From positions 1-41,280 of the forward strand of contig NZ_URAR01000017.1 of NCBI RefSeq assembly GCF_900545795.1: a DNA stretch of 41,280 nt, written 5' to 3'. Source of the DNA: an uncultured Veillonella sp. GTDB lineage: Bacteria > Bacillota > Negativicutes > Veillonellales > Veillonellaceae. Each line of letters starts with the position of its first letter. The first letter of the stretch is position 1. The position numbers and the translations under genes are program-made. Below, piece by piece: positions 1-8,773 of the stretch. A model generated the notes under the pieces. The model had not been told where the DNA came from. It worked only from the letters and a program-made list of their open reading frames with translations, and made no database searches.

Positions 1-62
1 TCTAACTTCTAACTTCTAACTTCTAACTTCTAACTTCTAACTTCTAACTTCTAACTTCTAAC
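1..62. repeat. 7-bp tandem repeat (TCTAACT)n, cut by the window edge
   Basis: Eight perfect copies of TCTAACT plus six bases of a ninth are visible, and the array may extend to the left. Seven is not a multiple of three, and the unit contains TAA on the plus strand and TAG on the minus strand. Every frame therefore meets a stop within about 21 bases and the array cannot be translated through. It lies 242 bases upstream of the next start codon. Perfect short-unit arrays like this usually change length by slippage. Confidence 0.95.
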
Positions 63-194
63 AATTATTATACAGAAGAACTCACGAGCTGGTCAAAACG
101 CCTAAATTACTGTAGTCCCTCTACTTATATTAGTGTTGCCTGTCTCCAGTTTTCAAAAATGTATTATATATTGTGGACTATATTGCAGATATTA

Positions 195-234
195 TTGTAA
201 AATTCCCTATTCATATTTGTAAAATCTGTTACAA
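195..234 (+). promoter_or_regulatory. Candidate operator upstream of the MFS gene
   Basis: TTGTAAAAT occurs at 195-203 and again at 217-225, exactly 22 bases apart (two helical turns). The second copy also forms an inverted repeat TTGTAA-N6-TTACAA (217-234). The spacing on one DNA face suggests a regulator site, but the region is AT-rich and chance is possible. The rest of 63-304 shows no clear promoter, only AT-rich sequence and a good Shine-Dalgarno (GGAGG) before the gene. Confidence 0.3.
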
Positions 235-304
235 TAAAATTATGTTATTATACAAATAATAAACTAAGTACTTTTCTTTATAAATACTAATCCTGGAGGT
301 CTCT

Positions 305-1516
305 ATGGATACTAATATAATGCAAGAGCCAATAACACAACCTAGTGTAAAACGAAGTTCAGAGTATTTTCCTGCCATTTGTCACATGGTCAATGACACG
401 GCGCAAGGCTCACTCCCTGCTTTACTGCCCTTATTTATTTCTACTTATAATTTAACTTATGAACAAGCCGCCATTATTATATTCTGTAATACAGCCTTTG
501 CTTCAGTAGCGCAACCATTCTTTGGATATTTAGCCGATAAACGCACCTTTTGGCAAAGTATTCCCCTTGGCATCTTAATTTGCGGCCTCAGCATTACCTC
601 TCTAGGCTTTGTAAATAGCTATGAAGCCTTATTAATTTGTTCCCTCATTGCAGGCTTTGGATCCGCCTTATTCCATCCAGAAGCAGCACGCTGGGTAAAT
701 GCCCTTTCAGGAGCCAACAAAGGTAAAGTTATGGGGTATTTTTCAGTAGGTGGCCAAGCAGGCTTTGCTATAGGGCCTATATTAGGTAGTACGGCGTACA
801 TTTGGGGCCCTAAGAGCCTAATTATTTTCACAATTATGGCCTTAGTTCTCTGTGGTATCTACTTATATACAAAACCGTATAAACTAGTAAAAGAGCGTCA
901 ACATGCAGCTGCTAAAACACGCATTGGTTCTGCGCAAAACGACTGGAAAAGTTTCAATATTCTTTTCGTTATCATAGCGGCTCGCTCCATTGTGTTCTCC
1001 GTATTAAATACATTCATTCCTATTTATTGGATAAGTCATCTTATGCAAAGCACCGCATCTGGTAACTTTGCTTTAAGCGCCTTCTTTGTAAGTGGCGTCA
1101 TTGTCACTTTATTAGGTGGCACCTTGGCGGATCGCATCGGCTATGTTAAGGTCATTCGCTATTGTTACATCAGCTTAGTGCCCCTTATGTTAGCCTTTAC
1201 GCTTAGCGATTCCTACTGGCTATCTATGGCTTTATTAATACCACTTAGCTTTGGCGTATTCTCTCAGTACAGTCCTATTGTTATTTTAGGGCAAGTGTAT
1301 TTAAATAAAAATATTGGCTTTGCCTCTGGCATAACCTTAGGTCTTGGCATTACCTTAGGTGGTATTATTGCCCCTCTCATCGGTAAATTAGCCGATATTT
1401 ACACCTTGCAAGACGCATGGCTTACCCTAAATCCTATTTGTTGGTTAGCCCTTATAGCAACCTTCTTTATTACGGATATTCCACGTGTAAAAGCTAAATT
1501 AACGCGCCAATCATAG
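305..1516 (+). CDS. fsr: MFS exporter, fosmidomycin-resistance (Fsr) type
   Basis: A 403-residue inner-membrane carrier with twelve predicted hydrophobic segments. The N-terminal pattern (HMVND, a run of LLPLF, then QPFFGYLADKR around residues 72-82) is that of the Fsr group of the major facilitator superfamily. Members of that group export fosmidomycin and some other small molecules. The charged loop after the sixth helix (about residues 195-215) is the usual central cytoplasmic loop. The start is fixed by GGAGG five bases before ATG. It lies 55 bases upstream of nadE on the same strand and may share its transcript, although the functions do not suggest a common pathway. The true substrate is unknown: Fsr-like proteins in anaerobes are often annotated only by similarity. 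Confidence 0.8.
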   Translation: MDTNIMQEPITQPSVKRSSEYFPAICHMVNDTAQGSLPALLPLFISTYNLTYEQAAIIIFCNTAFASVAQPFFGYLADKRTFWQSIPLGILICGLSITSLGFVNSYEALLICSLIAGFGSALFHPEAARWVNALSGANKGKVMGYFSVGGQAGFAIGPILGSTAYIWGPKSLIIFTIMALVLCGIYLYTKPYKLVKERQHAAAKTRIGSAQNDWKSFNILFVIIAARSIVFSVLNTFIPIYWISHLMQSTASGNFALSAFFVSGVIVTLLGGTLADRIGYVKVIRYCYISLVPLMLAFTLSDSYWLSMALLIPLSFGVFSQYSPIVILGQVYLNKNIGFASGITLGLGITLGGIIAPLIGKLADIYTLQDAWLTLNPICWLALIATFFITDIPRVKAKLTRQS

Positions 1517-1571
1517 GAATAGATTTTGTATTAACCCACTCATATACTATTACGAACTTTCAGGAGGTTGT

Positions 1572-3647
1572 ATGATACGAATCGGCATGGGGCAAATTGA
1601 AATCGTCCCTGGTAATCCGCGCAAAAATCTCGAAACTATTTTAAACACTATCCAATATGCTAAAGCCTTGCGCATTGACGTACTAATACTTCCAGAGTTA
1701 GCCCTCAGCGGCTATTTAATTGGTGACCTTTGGGAGCAAAATGCCTTTGTTAACGAATGCCTCCAACTAGGTGAAGAGATTATCAACGCATCTGACTCCA
1801 TGGCCATTATTTATGGCAATGTTGGCATTGATGAGTCAAATACCAATCCTGATGGACGGCGCCGTAAATTTAATGCCATTTACTGTGCACAACATAAGAA
1901 ATTAGTCACTCCACATCATGGAAAGTTTCCATTCTTTATTAAAACTTTATCGCCTAATTATCGCTTCTTCAATGAGGCCCGCTATTTCACAGATTTACAG
2001 GCTCTAGCCTTTGAACAGCAAATTCCAGTTAAAGAATTATTGAGTGTATTAACCATAAAAGACGGCCATGGCAATGATTTTACTATAGCACCGCTACTCT
2101 GTGAGGATAGCTGGGATGACAATTATAGCATCTCACCAACTGCTTTATTAGAAGAAATAAGTATAAATCTAAATCAGCCAATTCAGGCCTATATAAATAT
2201 TTCTGCCTCTCCATTTACACTAGGCAAAAATGAACGACGTCATCGACTCTTTACCAAACGTGCCAAAGAATTACATACACCTATCTTTTATATTAATTCC
2301 GTAGGTCTACAAAATAATGGCAAATCTCTATGTACGTTTGATGGTCAATCGACATTCTATGATGAAAAAGGACATATAAAAGAACAGCTACCTGCCTTTG
2401 AAGCAGCTATTAAAACCGTTATATTGCCTACGCAGTCGAATGAGTCTACTTCTGATACGCCTAGTGAATTACTTACAGCTACAGCTAATCAAGCACTTGC
2501 AGATACGACTAATCCATCGCTTGCAGATATGACTAATCAATCAATTGCAGACAAGTCTAAGGAATTACTTGCCAAATCACCTTCTACAGGCCTCTTGAAA
2601 TCCCGAAATACAACTTCATCTACCTCAGAGCAGCAAGATACAAGTGCCGAAATTTTCAAAGCCCTACACTATGGCATTAGCACATTCTTAAGCCAAACAG
2701 GTATTAAAAAGGTTGTCATTGGCGTATCAGGGGGCATTGATTCAGCTCTTAATGCCGCATTATATGCTCACATCCTAGGGCCTCATAATGTATATTTAGT
2801 TAATATGCCATCACGCTTCAATTCCTCTATGACCAAAGACTTAGCCCATGACTTAGCTCATAATTTAGGCTGCCCTTATGCAATATGCCCTGTAGAAGAT
2901 AGCTTAACACTAACTACTACACAATTAAGTGAGCTCACCTTTACAAGTGCAGACAAAGAGGAACGCTTAACAATATCAGATTTTGTAAAGGAAAATATTC
3001 AAGCCCGTGATCGTTCATCACGCATATTAGCAGGCATTGCCGCTGCTGTAGGGGGTGCGTTTACTTGCAATGGTAATAAAACGGAGTTCTCCATTGGCTA
3101 CGCCACCCTATATGGTGACCTAGCAGGATTTTTAGCAGCTACTGGCGACTTATGGAAACATCAAGTCTATGCGTTAGCTAATTACCTCAATCGTGAAGTA
3201 TATAAACGCGAAGTCATCCCTCAAGGCTCCATAGATATTATCCCTAGTGCAGAACTATCAGACCAGCAAGATATAACCAAAGGTCAGGGCGACCCACTTC
3301 AGTATGAGTACCATGATCGATTGTTTCAAGCCTTTGTCGAACCTTGGAATCGTCTAACTCCAGAAGATATAATAAGAGCTTATATACACGGCCAGTTAGA
3401 AGAGTTACTAAGTCTTCCACAATCTATTTCTCATTATTTTAATACGCCTCAGCAGTTCGTAGATGATTTAGAACGCTGGTGGAATTTACATAGCGGCATG
3501 GCTGTAGCTAAGCGCATTCAAAGCCCTCCGATTATAGTCATAAGTCGCCGTGCCTTTGGCAATGACTTACAAGAGTCACAGCTAAAACCTTATTACACAA
3601 GTGCGTACTATCAACTCAAAGAAAAATTATTAAATCCGATAAAATAG
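1572..3647 (+). CDS. nadE: Glutamine-dependent NAD+ synthetase
   Basis: Catalyses the last step of NAD+ synthesis, ATP-dependent amidation of nicotinate adenine dinucleotide using ammonia from glutamine. The N-terminal nitrilase-type glutaminase domain (about 1-280) shows the Glu-Lys-Cys triad as E42 (LPELALSGY), K118 (HHGKF) and C177 (LLCEDSWDD). The C-terminal synthetase domain (about 360-691) has the ATP-pyrophosphatase loop SGGIDS at 386-391. Between them is a Ser/Thr-rich linker of roughly 70 residues containing an eight-residue tandem repeat, listed separately. A strong Shine-Dalgarno (AGGAGG) sits just upstream of ATG. The protein is 691 residues. The gene ends at a strong terminator facing the convergent ydj cluster. 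The family assignment is secure; the expanded linker is the only odd feature. Confidence 0.96.
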   Translation: MIRIGMGQIEIVPGNPRKNLETILNTIQYAKALRIDVLILPELALSGYLIGDLWEQNAFVNECLQLGEEIINASDSMAIIYGNVGIDESNTNPDGRRRKFNAIYCAQHKKLVTPHHGKFPFFIKTLSPNYRFFNEARYFTDLQALAFEQQIPVKELLSVLTIKDGHGNDFTIAPLLCEDSWDDNYSISPTALLEEISINLNQPIQAYINISASPFTLGKNERRHRLFTKRAKELHTPIFYINSVGLQNNGKSLCTFDGQSTFYDEKGHIKEQLPAFEAAIKTVILPTQSNESTSDTPSELLTATANQALADTTNPSLADMTNQSIADKSKELLAKSPSTGLLKSRNTTSSTSEQQDTSAEIFKALHYGISTFLSQTGIKKVVIGVSGGIDSALNAALYAHILGPHNVYLVNMPSRFNSSMTKDLAHDLAHNLGCPYAICPVEDSLTLTTTQLSELTFTSADKEERLTISDFVKENIQARDRSSRILAGIAAAVGGAFTCNGNKTEFSIGYATLYGDLAGFLAATGDLWKHQVYALANYLNREVYKREVIPQGSIDIIPSAELSDQQDITKGQGDPLQYEYHDRLFQAFVEPWNRLTPEDIIRAYIHGQLEELLSLPQSISHYFNTPQQFVDDLERWWNLHSGMAVAKRIQSPPIIVISRRAFGNDLQESQLKPYYTSAYYQLKEKLLNPIK
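2481..2576 (+). repeat. 24-bp tandem repeat inside the nadE interdomain linker
   Basis: Four consecutive 24-base units at 2481, 2505, 2529 and 2553 encode TANQALAD, TTNPSLAD, MTNQSIAD and KSKELLAK. A weaker unit (TPSELLTA) precedes them. The unit length keeps the frame, so copy-number change would lengthen or shorten the linker without breaking the enzyme. Confidence 0.8.
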
Positions 3648-3696
3648 ATATCATTACATCGCTCATATCACTATTTTATTGATAAGTTAGAATATA

Positions 3697-3754
3697 AAAA
3701 GCTGAAACAAACGGACTATACCGTTGTTTCAGCTTTTATTTTAGTTTTTTTAAT
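3697..3754. terminator. Bidirectional intrinsic terminator between nadE and ydjF
   Basis: A long stem pairs AAAAGCTGAAACAAACGG (3697-3714) with CCGTTGTTTCAGCTTTT (3721-3737), with a six-base loop and one bulge. It is followed by T-rich sequence on the plus strand and by TTTTTATAT on the minus strand. It sits between two convergent genes and can stop transcription from both sides. Confidence 0.9.
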
Positions 3755-3802
3755 TCAGTTTATAGTTACTCTAAATTAGCTGCCTATTTTGAAACCATAT
3801 CA

Positions 3803-4561
3803 TTAATAAATAATCGTAATATTATTAGCCTCAAAAAAACGCATCCACTCATCACTAGGACGTTGGTTTGTAACCAATACATCAATATGAGTAAAATCAG
3901 CTAGTTTCAAAAAGGCAGGTTTATCAAATTTGCTATGGTCTAACAACATGACAACTTGTTCAGCCTGTTCCAACATAGCTAGCTTAGTAATTGCCTCAAA
4001 CTCATTAGAATCTAAAGCGCCCCGTTCTTTATCTAAACCAGCACAACTTATGAGTAAGGTATCAAATGTATAATTGTGAATCGTCTGCGTTGCTACAATC
4101 CCTTGTAAGGACATAGTTTGAGGATTAAAAATACCGCCAGTAGACATGATGGTCATTTTAGAATCCATTAATTCACGAAGAGCTTCTGTTGAGTTTGTTA
4201 ATACAGTCAAATCTTGACGCTCTTTTAATAATTTTAACACTTCCAATACTGTTGTACTGGAATCAGCTGCTATACTTTGTTTATTTTCAAGCAAAGGCAA
4301 TACCTTTAATGCAATGGCCCTCTTTTCATCCGCATAGCTTGCCATACGTTTGTAAAAATGATTGGACTCTACAGCTGGTGCTTTACTCAGTACGGCCCCT
4401 CCATAAGTTCTCGTAACATGACCTTCATCTGCTAATTTGTTTAAATCTCTACGAATTGTTTCTTCTGTGACTCCGAAGCGCTCACTTAACTCTGTTACCG
4501 TGGCACTCTTTTCGTCTTGAAGAATTTCCATAATTCGCTCTATCCGATCTTTACCACGCAT
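3803..4561 (-). CDS. ydjF: DeoR-family transcriptional regulator (YdjF-like)
   Basis: 252 residues from the ATG at 4561, which has an excellent Shine-Dalgarno (AAGGAGGGG). An in-frame upstream extension to 4666 is rejected because it lacks a ribosome site and would read through the palindrome at 4591-4614. The N-terminus holds the DeoR helix-turn-helix (TVTELSERFGVTEETIRRDL, about 20-39). A sugar-phosphate-sensing domain of the DeoR C-terminal type follows, with AADSSTTV and the conserved SCAGLD and GALDSNE motifs. Length and sequence match E. coli YdjF closely as I recall it. It is the last gene of the cluster and most likely controls it, with a phosphorylated intermediate as inducer. That is inferred from the family. 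Confidence 0.88.
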   Translation of the reverse strand: MRGKDRIERIMEILQDEKSATVTELSERFGVTEETIRRDLNKLADEGHVTRTYGGAVLSKAPAVESNHFYKRMASYADEKRAIALKVLPLLENKQSIAADSSTTVLEVLKLLKERQDLTVLTNSTEALRELMDSKMTIMSTGGIFNPQTMSLQGIVATQTIHNYTFDTLLISCAGLDKERGALDSNEFEAITKLAMLEQAEQVVMLLDHSKFDKPAFLKLADFTHIDVLVTNQRPSDEWMRFFEANNITIIY

Positions 4562-4590
4562 GAAGCGCCCCTCCTTCAAGTCATATAAAA

Positions 4591-4614
4591 TCCGTTGTTC
4601 CCTTGAACAACGGA
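4591..4614 (-). promoter_or_regulatory. Perfect 10-4-10 palindrome before ydjF: operator or attenuator
   Basis: TCCGTTGTTC (4591-4600) and GAACAACGGA (4605-4614) are perfect inverted copies around a four-base centre, 30 bases upstream of the ydjF start. Read on the minus strand, the hairpin is followed by TTTTATATGA, so it could be an intrinsic terminator that lowers ydjF expression after ydjG. A DNA palindrome next to an autoregulated DeoR gene could equally be its operator. No second perfect copy was seen in the window. The nearest likeness is CCGTTGTTTC in the terminator at 3721. Confidence 0.65.
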
Positions 4615-4706
4615 CTTTATAAGGTCGTCCTAAAGCTATTATATCAATAGCAACTAGGCATATCAACCTAATATAACAATTCTATTTATATTAGCTGAAA
4701 TATTTT

Positions 4707-5687
4707 TTATTTATCCGCTGCAATAGCCAACTCACGCATTAAATCTGCATCTTCTTTAGATAGCTTAACTTGTAATGCTTTTGCATTTTCTTCGAGTTGA
4801 GGTACTGTATTAGCACCATTTAAAATTGTAATAAAGTCAGCCTGTGATAAAATCCAAGCTAAAGCAAGTGTTGGTATAGTGCACTTATACTTTTCACATA
4901 ATGGCTTCCACGCATCCATCATATCCATAGCCTTTTGCATCTTATCAGGTTGGAACCATTTTTTATTGCACTGTGCCCCCACCGGTTTATAATCTCTTGG
5001 GAATGTGCCAGACAATAAACCTTGCTCTAATGGAGAGTATGCTTGTAAGGTAATTCCATACTCTTTACATACAGGGAATAAATCTTCTTCAATCGCTCTG
5101 TCTAATACGCTATATTTACCTTGAACAATATCAAGTTCTCCATATTTTAAGTATTCTTTGATTTGTTCTGGAGAAATATTAGCAGCCCCAATAGCTTTAA
5201 TCTTACCAGCAGCTTTTAACTCATTTAAAGCTTCCATAGTTTCAGAAATTGGTGTGAAATATGGTTCAACTGATTGCCAATGTGTCATATATACATCGAT
5301 ATAATCTAATTGAAGGCGTTCTAAACTTTGTTCAATTTCTTCCTTAATCGATTCCTTAGATAGGTTTTTATATAATTGGATGTCGCCAACCTTGTTGAAT
5401 AAACTACCTTCTTTATCCCATACTATGCCACATTTGGTAATTAGAATAATATCTTCTCGTTTCATGCCCTGCATTGCTTCACCCACAATGCGTTCACTTT
5501 CGCCAAAGTTATAGCCAGGTGCAGTATCAATTAAATTAATACCTAAAGGTAAAATTCCTTGAATTGTATCGATACACTCTTGGCGATCTTTATCTCCACC
5601 CCATGCTGGGCCACCACCAATTGACCATGTGCCTAGACCCATACGAGATACATATAAATCTGAAGCACCCAACTTAATCTTATCCAT
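4707..5687 (-). CDS. ydjG: Aldo/keto reductase (YdjG-like)
   Basis: 326 residues, the same length as E. coli YdjG, and very similar to it along the whole chain (GLGTW-IGGGPAW, DTAPGYNFG, MTHWQSV, YSPLEQGLL). The NAD(P)H-dependent TIM-barrel reductase shows the catalytic tetrad as D54, Y59, K85 and H136. E. coli YdjG is classed with the AKR11 group and reduces small aldehydes such as methylglyoxal in vitro. In this cluster the physiological role is probably reduction of a sugar or of the aldehyde released by the aldolase. A GGGAGG ribosome site supports the start. It follows ydjH by 22 bases in the same operon. Confidence 0.92.
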   Translation of the reverse strand: MDKIKLGASDLYVSRMGLGTWSIGGGPAWGGDKDRQECIDTIQGILPLGINLIDTAPGYNFGESERIVGEAMQGMKREDIILITKCGIVWDKEGSLFNKVGDIQLYKNLSKESIKEEIEQSLERLQLDYIDVYMTHWQSVEPYFTPISETMEALNELKAAGKIKAIGAANISPEQIKEYLKYGELDIVQGKYSVLDRAIEEDLFPVCKEYGITLQAYSPLEQGLLSGTFPRDYKPVGAQCNKKWFQPDKMQKAMDMMDAWKPLCEKYKCTIPTLALAWILSQADFITILNGANTVPQLEENAKALQVKLSKEDADLMRELAIAADK

Positions 5688-5709
5688 GTGTTGCCTCCCT
5701 ATAGTTATA

Positions 5710-6651
5710 TTATGAATTATATAATTTATATAACTCCTCTACCTGTTCTCTATTTTGTACGCCTGTAGTAGCTCCTAAGCTTTGTACTGATACTGCAGCA
5801 GTAGCATTGGCGAATCTAGCACACTCTTGAATAGATTTTCCATCTAGAAGTGCTGTAATAAATCCAGAAGCAAAGTTATCCCCTGCTCCAGTAGTATCAA
5901 TGGCTTTGATTCCCTTAATAGCTGGAATCGATTCAGCCACGCCAGAGCCTTTTATAAAGCAGCCCTCTCTACCGGTTTTTAATACTACATATTTAACCCC
6001 GCAAGCAAGGAATGTATCTGCAATATCTTCTGCTGTACTCTTACCTGTTAATAACTTAGCTTCTTCAAAATTAGGGAATATATAATCTACAAAGCTTAAG
6101 CAGCCTTTAATATCGTCTAATGTTTCACCTAATCTTGGTTTAATCATGTCAGCGCAGATAATAAGATTTTCTGCCTTTGCTTTTGCAAATATAATTTCTA
6201 AGCTTTTACCATCAAGTAAAGGTGAATTAAAAATACTTGCTAAGGACAGTATTTTGGCTTCTCCAAAGCGACTCATATCAATATGATCAATACAAGTCTT
6301 CCATAAGCTACCATTTCGATTTGTAACAAAAGTGCGCTCTCCATCATCCGCTACCAGACCAATATTAATAGATGTATTAATTTGGCTATCGCAAAGTAAA
6401 GATTGTGTATCAATTCCTTCTTTTTCACAAGATTCACGAATAAATGTACCTGCTGGATCTTGCCCAACAAGGCCCATAAGGGCTACTTTTTTACCTAATC
6501 GAGAAATTATAGTCGATTCATTAAGTGCATCCCCACCTAAGGTCATGCCAATAGAATCTAAGGGATACGAATCAGCATCAAATATATTTTTGTCTACAGG
6601 TCGTAATAATATATCTACAATGGCACCACCTGCACAAATAACATCAATCAT
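5710..6651 (-). CDS. ydjH: PfkB-family sugar kinase (YdjH-like)
   Basis: 313 residues of the ribokinase/PfkB fold. The N-terminal GGDALNESTIISRLG region (about 38-52) is the substrate-side signature. DTTGAGDNFASG at 252-263 is the second PfkB signature, with D258 the expected catalytic base and the GAGD anion hole. It phosphorylates a sugar or sugar-acid hydroxyl with ATP, probably making the 1-phosphate that the adjacent aldolase cleaves. It is collinear with and closely similar to E. coli YdjH. The start overlaps the stop of ydjI by four bases (ATGA), which implies translational coupling of kinase and aldolase. The exact substrate is unknown. Confidence 0.92.
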   Translation of the reverse strand: MIDVICAGGAIVDILLRPVDKNIFDADSYPLDSIGMTLGGDALNESTIISRLGKKVALMGLVGQDPAGTFIRESCEKEGIDTQSLLCDSQINTSINIGLVADDGERTFVTNRNGSLWKTCIDHIDMSRFGEAKILSLASIFNSPLLDGKSLEIIFAKAKAENLIICADMIKPRLGETLDDIKGCLSFVDYIFPNFEEAKLLTGKSTAEDIADTFLACGVKYVVLKTGREGCFIKGSGVAESIPAIKGIKAIDTTGAGDNFASGFITALLDGKSIQECARFANATAAVSVQSLGATTGVQNREQVEELYKLYNS

Positions 6652-7490
6652 GCTTCATCAGCCTTTCCATCAGTACCAAATAACTTAATTTTTTCCATAG
6701 CACGTTGTTTTACAGCTTGACGAACAGCACGTTCTAATTCTAAGAAGGTATTTTCTGTATTCTCACGAATAGCATCCATTGCAGCTTGACATAATTCGGT
6801 ATGAATATTTACTTTTGTAATACCTAATGAAATAGCTTTGCGCACATCTTCATCACTAATACCGGACGCACCATGAAGTACTAATGGAATATCAACAGCA
6901 TCACGAACTCGTTTCAATACATCAAAGTTAATTTGAGGATCAGATGTATATACACCATGCTGATTCCCGATAGCAACAGCTAATGAGTCACAACCTGTGC
7001 GTTCAACAAATTCCGCTGCTTCATCTGGATTTGTGTACATGTAGGAAGCTAAAGCTTCTTCATATACGGTTTCATTACCTACATGACCAAGCTCAGCCTC
7101 TACAGGGACACCACGCATATGGAAGTAATCAACTACTTCTTTAGTCAATTTAATATTGGTTTCTAAATCATATGCAGAAGCATCACGCATAATGGAGTTC
7201 ATACCATGATTATACGCATTTTGTACAATCTCCATACTTCTACCATGATCCCAATGTGTAATTACTGGCACAGTCGCTTTTTTAGCCATGGATACCATCA
7301 TATGAGAAAAATCTTCAAATGATGTATTACCCACAAAACCTGTACCGAAGGAAATAATAATTGGTGCGCGCAATTCTTCGGCTGCATCAATAACCCCCAT
7401 CAACATCTCTGCATTCCATACATTAAAATGTGGAATTGCATATTTTCCTTCTAACGCTTTTTCTTCCCAGTATTTAAGATTTGCTAACAT
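6648..7490 (-). CDS. ydjI: Class II ketose-bisphosphate-type aldolase (YdjI-like)
   Basis: 280 residues of the zinc-dependent class II aldolase family. Zinc and catalytic residues are visible: HWDHG at 79-83 (D81 and H82), EAELGHVG at 131-138, GNQHG at 175-179 (H178) and LVLHGASG at 203-210 (H206). The phosphate-binding NIHTE follows at 228-232. The sequence is nearly superimposable on E. coli YdjI. That enzyme is reported to cleave an unusual long-chain keto-uronate 1-phosphate to dihydroxyacetone phosphate, rather than being a glycolytic aldolase. The ATGA overlap with ydjH supports a kinase-aldolase pair. It would feed dihydroxyacetone phosphate into lower glycolysis. Confidence 0.93.
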   Translation of the reverse strand: MLANLKYWEEKALEGKYAIPHFNVWNAEMLMGVIDAAEELRAPIIISFGTGFVGNTSFEDFSHMMVSMAKKATVPVITHWDHGRSMEIVQNAYNHGMNSIMRDASAYDLETNIKLTKEVVDYFHMRGVPVEAELGHVGNETVYEEALASYMYTNPDEAAEFVERTGCDSLAVAIGNQHGVYTSDPQINFDVLKRVRDAVDIPLVLHGASGISDEDVRKAISLGITKVNIHTELCQAAMDAIRENTENTFLELERAVRQAVKQRAMEKIKLFGTDGKADEA

Positions 7491-7627
7491 AATCTCGTCT
7501 CCTAACTATTTTAACCATATCCGATGTTTTTAAATTCATTATCAAATTGTCCTTTAGTTTTCATCGCCCTCTACAAAGCTAAAGTGTTCGAGGATATAAA
7601 GGGATGCTCCATAGATAGCAAGTCTAA

Positions 7628-8671
7628 CTAATCTTCAATTTTAATAACAGCTTTAATAATTTCGGCTTTTAAATTTACTGAATCTTCAAAGGCTTTTTGT
7701 GTATCTTTAAAATCATACACATGTGTTACCATTGACTTCACATCAAAGGTGCCTGACTCAATAGCATCAATAGTCACTGGGTAACGATTAGCATAGCGGA
7801 ATACCGTCTGAATTGAAACTTCACGGTTTATTTTTAAGAAGTTAATTGGAGTATCGCCTTGAATTGTACCAACAATCATAATCTTACCGCCACGCATTAC
7901 AATGAGAGGTGCTTGACTTGCTGTAATAGCTGATCCTGCAGTTTCAAATACAATATCAGCTCCCAGTTCGCCTAAAATCTCATGTGTACGCGCTACAGTA
8001 TCTTCGGCTTTACCATTAATCACTTCCATTGCGCCCAATTTTTTAGCATATTGTAAGCGTTTTTCTAAAACGTCAACAACCACAATCTGTGTAGCACCTA
8101 ATGCTTTACATGCTTGTAAAGTCATTAAACCAATGCAACCTGCACCAAGAATAACAATTTTCATACCTGGTTTAACATCAGCCATCATAGCTGCATGGAT
8201 ACCTACTGAAGCAGGCTCAATAAGGGACCCTTCCATAGTACTCATCGTATCAGGTAATTTATATGTATATGCTTCAGGATGCACTAAGTAATTAGTTAAA
8301 GCGCCACGATAATTTGGCTGAGTTGCCATAAAATCTACGTCTGGACAAATGTTGTAATGACCTTCACGACAGAAACGACATTGACCACATGGAACACCTG
8401 GCTCTACAGCAACTCTATCGCCCACTTTTAACTGTTTTACGTCTGGACCAACTTTAACAATTGTACCTGCACATTCATGACCTAAACCAATTTCTTGATT
8501 AGGATTTTTTGGTGGAATAAATGGACCAGATTCAAACCCATGTACGTCAGAGCCACATAAACCTACATATTCAATTTTAATCAATACTTCATCGCCTTTT
8601 GGCTCAGGAATATTTGCTTCTTTGAAAATCATTGTGCCTGGAGTTTTTAAAATTGCCTTTGTATTTTTCAT
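7628..8671 (-). CDS. ydjJ: Zinc-dependent medium-chain dehydrogenase (YdjJ-like)
   Basis: 347 residues from the ATG at 8671, spaced eight bases from AGAGG. A GTG two codons earlier sits only two bases from that site and is less likely; 347 also equals the E. coli YdjJ length. Catalytic zinc ligands are C39, H65 and E66 (GLCGSD, GHECAG). The structural zinc uses C95, C98, C101 and C109. The NAD-binding GAGCIG is at 176-181. The polyol/sorbitol dehydrogenase-like family oxidises a secondary alcohol of a polyol or sugar acid. In this pathway it may generate the ketone before phosphorylation. It is followed after 137 bases by ydjI. Confidence 0.92.
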   Translation of the reverse strand: MKNTKAILKTPGTMIFKEANIPEPKGDEVLIKIEYVGLCGSDVHGFESGPFIPPKNPNQEIGLGHECAGTIVKVGPDVKQLKVGDRVAVEPGVPCGQCRFCREGHYNICPDVDFMATQPNYRGALTNYLVHPEAYTYKLPDTMSTMEGSLIEPASVGIHAAMMADVKPGMKIVILGAGCIGLMTLQACKALGATQIVVVDVLEKRLQYAKKLGAMEVINGKAEDTVARTHEILGELGADIVFETAGSAITASQAPLIVMRGGKIMIVGTIQGDTPINFLKINREVSIQTVFRYANRYPVTIDAIESGTFDVKSMVTHVYDFKDTQKAFEDSVNLKAEIIKAVIKIED

Positions 8672-8773
8672 AGCCACAGCCTCTTTTCTTACTACTCAAT
8701 TAGCTTGCTTTCTACCTATAAATCGTATTTCTATAGCAGGCTAACTCTATTTAAATTCTTTAAAATTAAGCCG

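Noticed and set aside
4591..4614. Riboswitch upstream of ydjF
   Set aside because: Only one simple hairpin is present, with no room for an aptamer domain in the region before the start codon.
4562..4666. N-terminal extension of the DeoR regulator
   Set aside because: It would translate the palindrome at 4591-4614, while the ATG at 4561 has a very strong ribosome site and gives the exact YdjF length.
6648..7490. Glycolytic fructose-bisphosphate aldolase
   Set aside because: The sequence follows YdjI closely and the gene sits in a ydj cluster with a PfkB kinase and dehydrogenases, so a pathway-specific aldolase fits better.
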